64,000 nt of DNA from Asticcacaulis sp. SL142 (GTDB lineage: Bacteria; Pseudomonadota; Alphaproteobacteria; Caulobacterales; Caulobacteraceae). Of this stretch, positions 63,750-64,000 are shown piece after piece (position 1 is the stretch's first letter; each line of letters starts with the position of its first letter). A model generated the notes under the pieces. The model did no database searches and was not told the DNA's origin. It saw only the letters and a list, made by a program, of their open reading frames with translations. Location: the NCBI RefSeq assembly GCF_026625745.1, contig NZ_CP113061.1, positions 62,001 through 126,000 of the forward strand, in the 5' to 3' direction. The position numbers were made by a program, and so were the translations under genes.

Positions 63750-63949
63750 GGTAGCTCCTTGAGTGGTTTTTGAATGAAACTTGGAGGGGACATGGAAAAT
63801 CAAAGCGCGCTTCTGATCAGGAATACGCCGCCGAGCGGAGCGCGGATTGCCGCGATCTCAGATTTTGCCGATATTTTATTTTGCCTATGCTCGCCTGCGG
63901 TAACCTAAAGGCCGCAATTGCGACACAGGGCGGTGGTTCAGTTCCGGTT

Positions 63950-64000
63950 ATGGCGGCCCGCAAACCTAACGATAAAAAAACGATCCTGCTGGGTCTGGGC
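63950..64000 (+). CDS. start of a hypothetical gene, cut by window edge
   Basis: An ATG at 63950 opens a frame to the window end (MAARKPNDKKTILLGLG). The basic start followed by a hydrophobic stretch resembles the N-terminus of small conserved hypothetical proteins. Only 17 codons are visible and the ribosome site is weak. Confidence 0.35.
   Translation, partial: MAARKPNDKKTILLGLG

Noticed and set aside
1-64000. CRISPR arrays, insertion sequences, integrases, prophage genes, rRNA
   Set aside because: No regularly spaced direct repeats with unique spacers, no transposase or integrase motifs and no rRNA signature sequences were seen on either strand.

Overview
The window looks like chromosomal DNA of a free-living, plant-polymer-degrading alphaproteobacterium, most likely Caulobacteraceae (an Asticcacaulis- or Caulobacter-like organism). 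This rests on the high GC, five TonB-dependent receptors (TBDRs) in 64 kb, a starch locus with the same gene types as the Caulobacter MalA locus, and FecI/FecR surface signalling. The genus is an inference from gene content; no database search was possible.

Region by region. (1) 1-9315, all on the minus strand: a pectin locus. It has an ECF sigma factor, a FecR anti-sigma factor, a signalling TBDR with an STN domain, an alpha/beta-hydrolase esterase, a pectin methylesterase, an FCD-type GntR regulator and a second TBDR cut by the left edge. Palindromes of the ExuR/UxuR type (ATTGG-N4-CCAAT) lie in front of that TBDR. (2) 9479-23440: a starch/maltodextrin locus with two LacI regulators, secreted GH15, GH97 and GH13 enzymes, a MalA-like TBDR and a flavin-dependent tryptophan-halogenase-like protein. 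Four copies of a TGAATACGTATTCA-type operator mark the enzyme genes. (3) 23427-37752: a complete histidine-utilisation locus (hutC, hutF divergent from hutI, hutH, hutG, hutU, hutD). It is followed by a TBDR with a perfect HutC-type palindrome in its promoter, a secreted M14 metallopeptidase and a second HutC paralogue. I read this as one regulon for scavenging histidine or histidine peptides across the outer membrane.

(4) 37928-48190: tRNA-Ser(GGA), msrA, an NAD(P)HX dehydratase, a zincin-like protein, wrbA, a HepT/MntA toxin-antitoxin pair, an AT-rich OLD-like ATPase/nuclease and typA. A low-GC islet follows, with an unknown protein and an orphan, promoter-to-terminator transcription unit of about 390 nt that carries a 31-codon ORF. 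(5) 48274-49244: an ArsR/SRPBCC operon. (6) 49245-57327: an AT-rich control region, a large TBDR and two tandem exported DUF885 metallopeptidase-like proteins. (7) 57570-64000: a Gly/Tyr-rich exported protein, several small housekeeping or stress proteins, an ECF sigma/membrane anti-sigma pair with a dyad promoter, a 30-aa membrane peptide gene, an SGNH hydrolase, a fasciclin protein and the start of one more gene.

A family of interspersed palindromic repeats (core CTCCCC..GGGGAGGTGG..GACGGAGGGGG) fills many intergenic gaps. In one place it appears to supply the Shine-Dalgarno sequence of a gene. No CRISPR array, insertion sequence, prophage or rRNA was seen.
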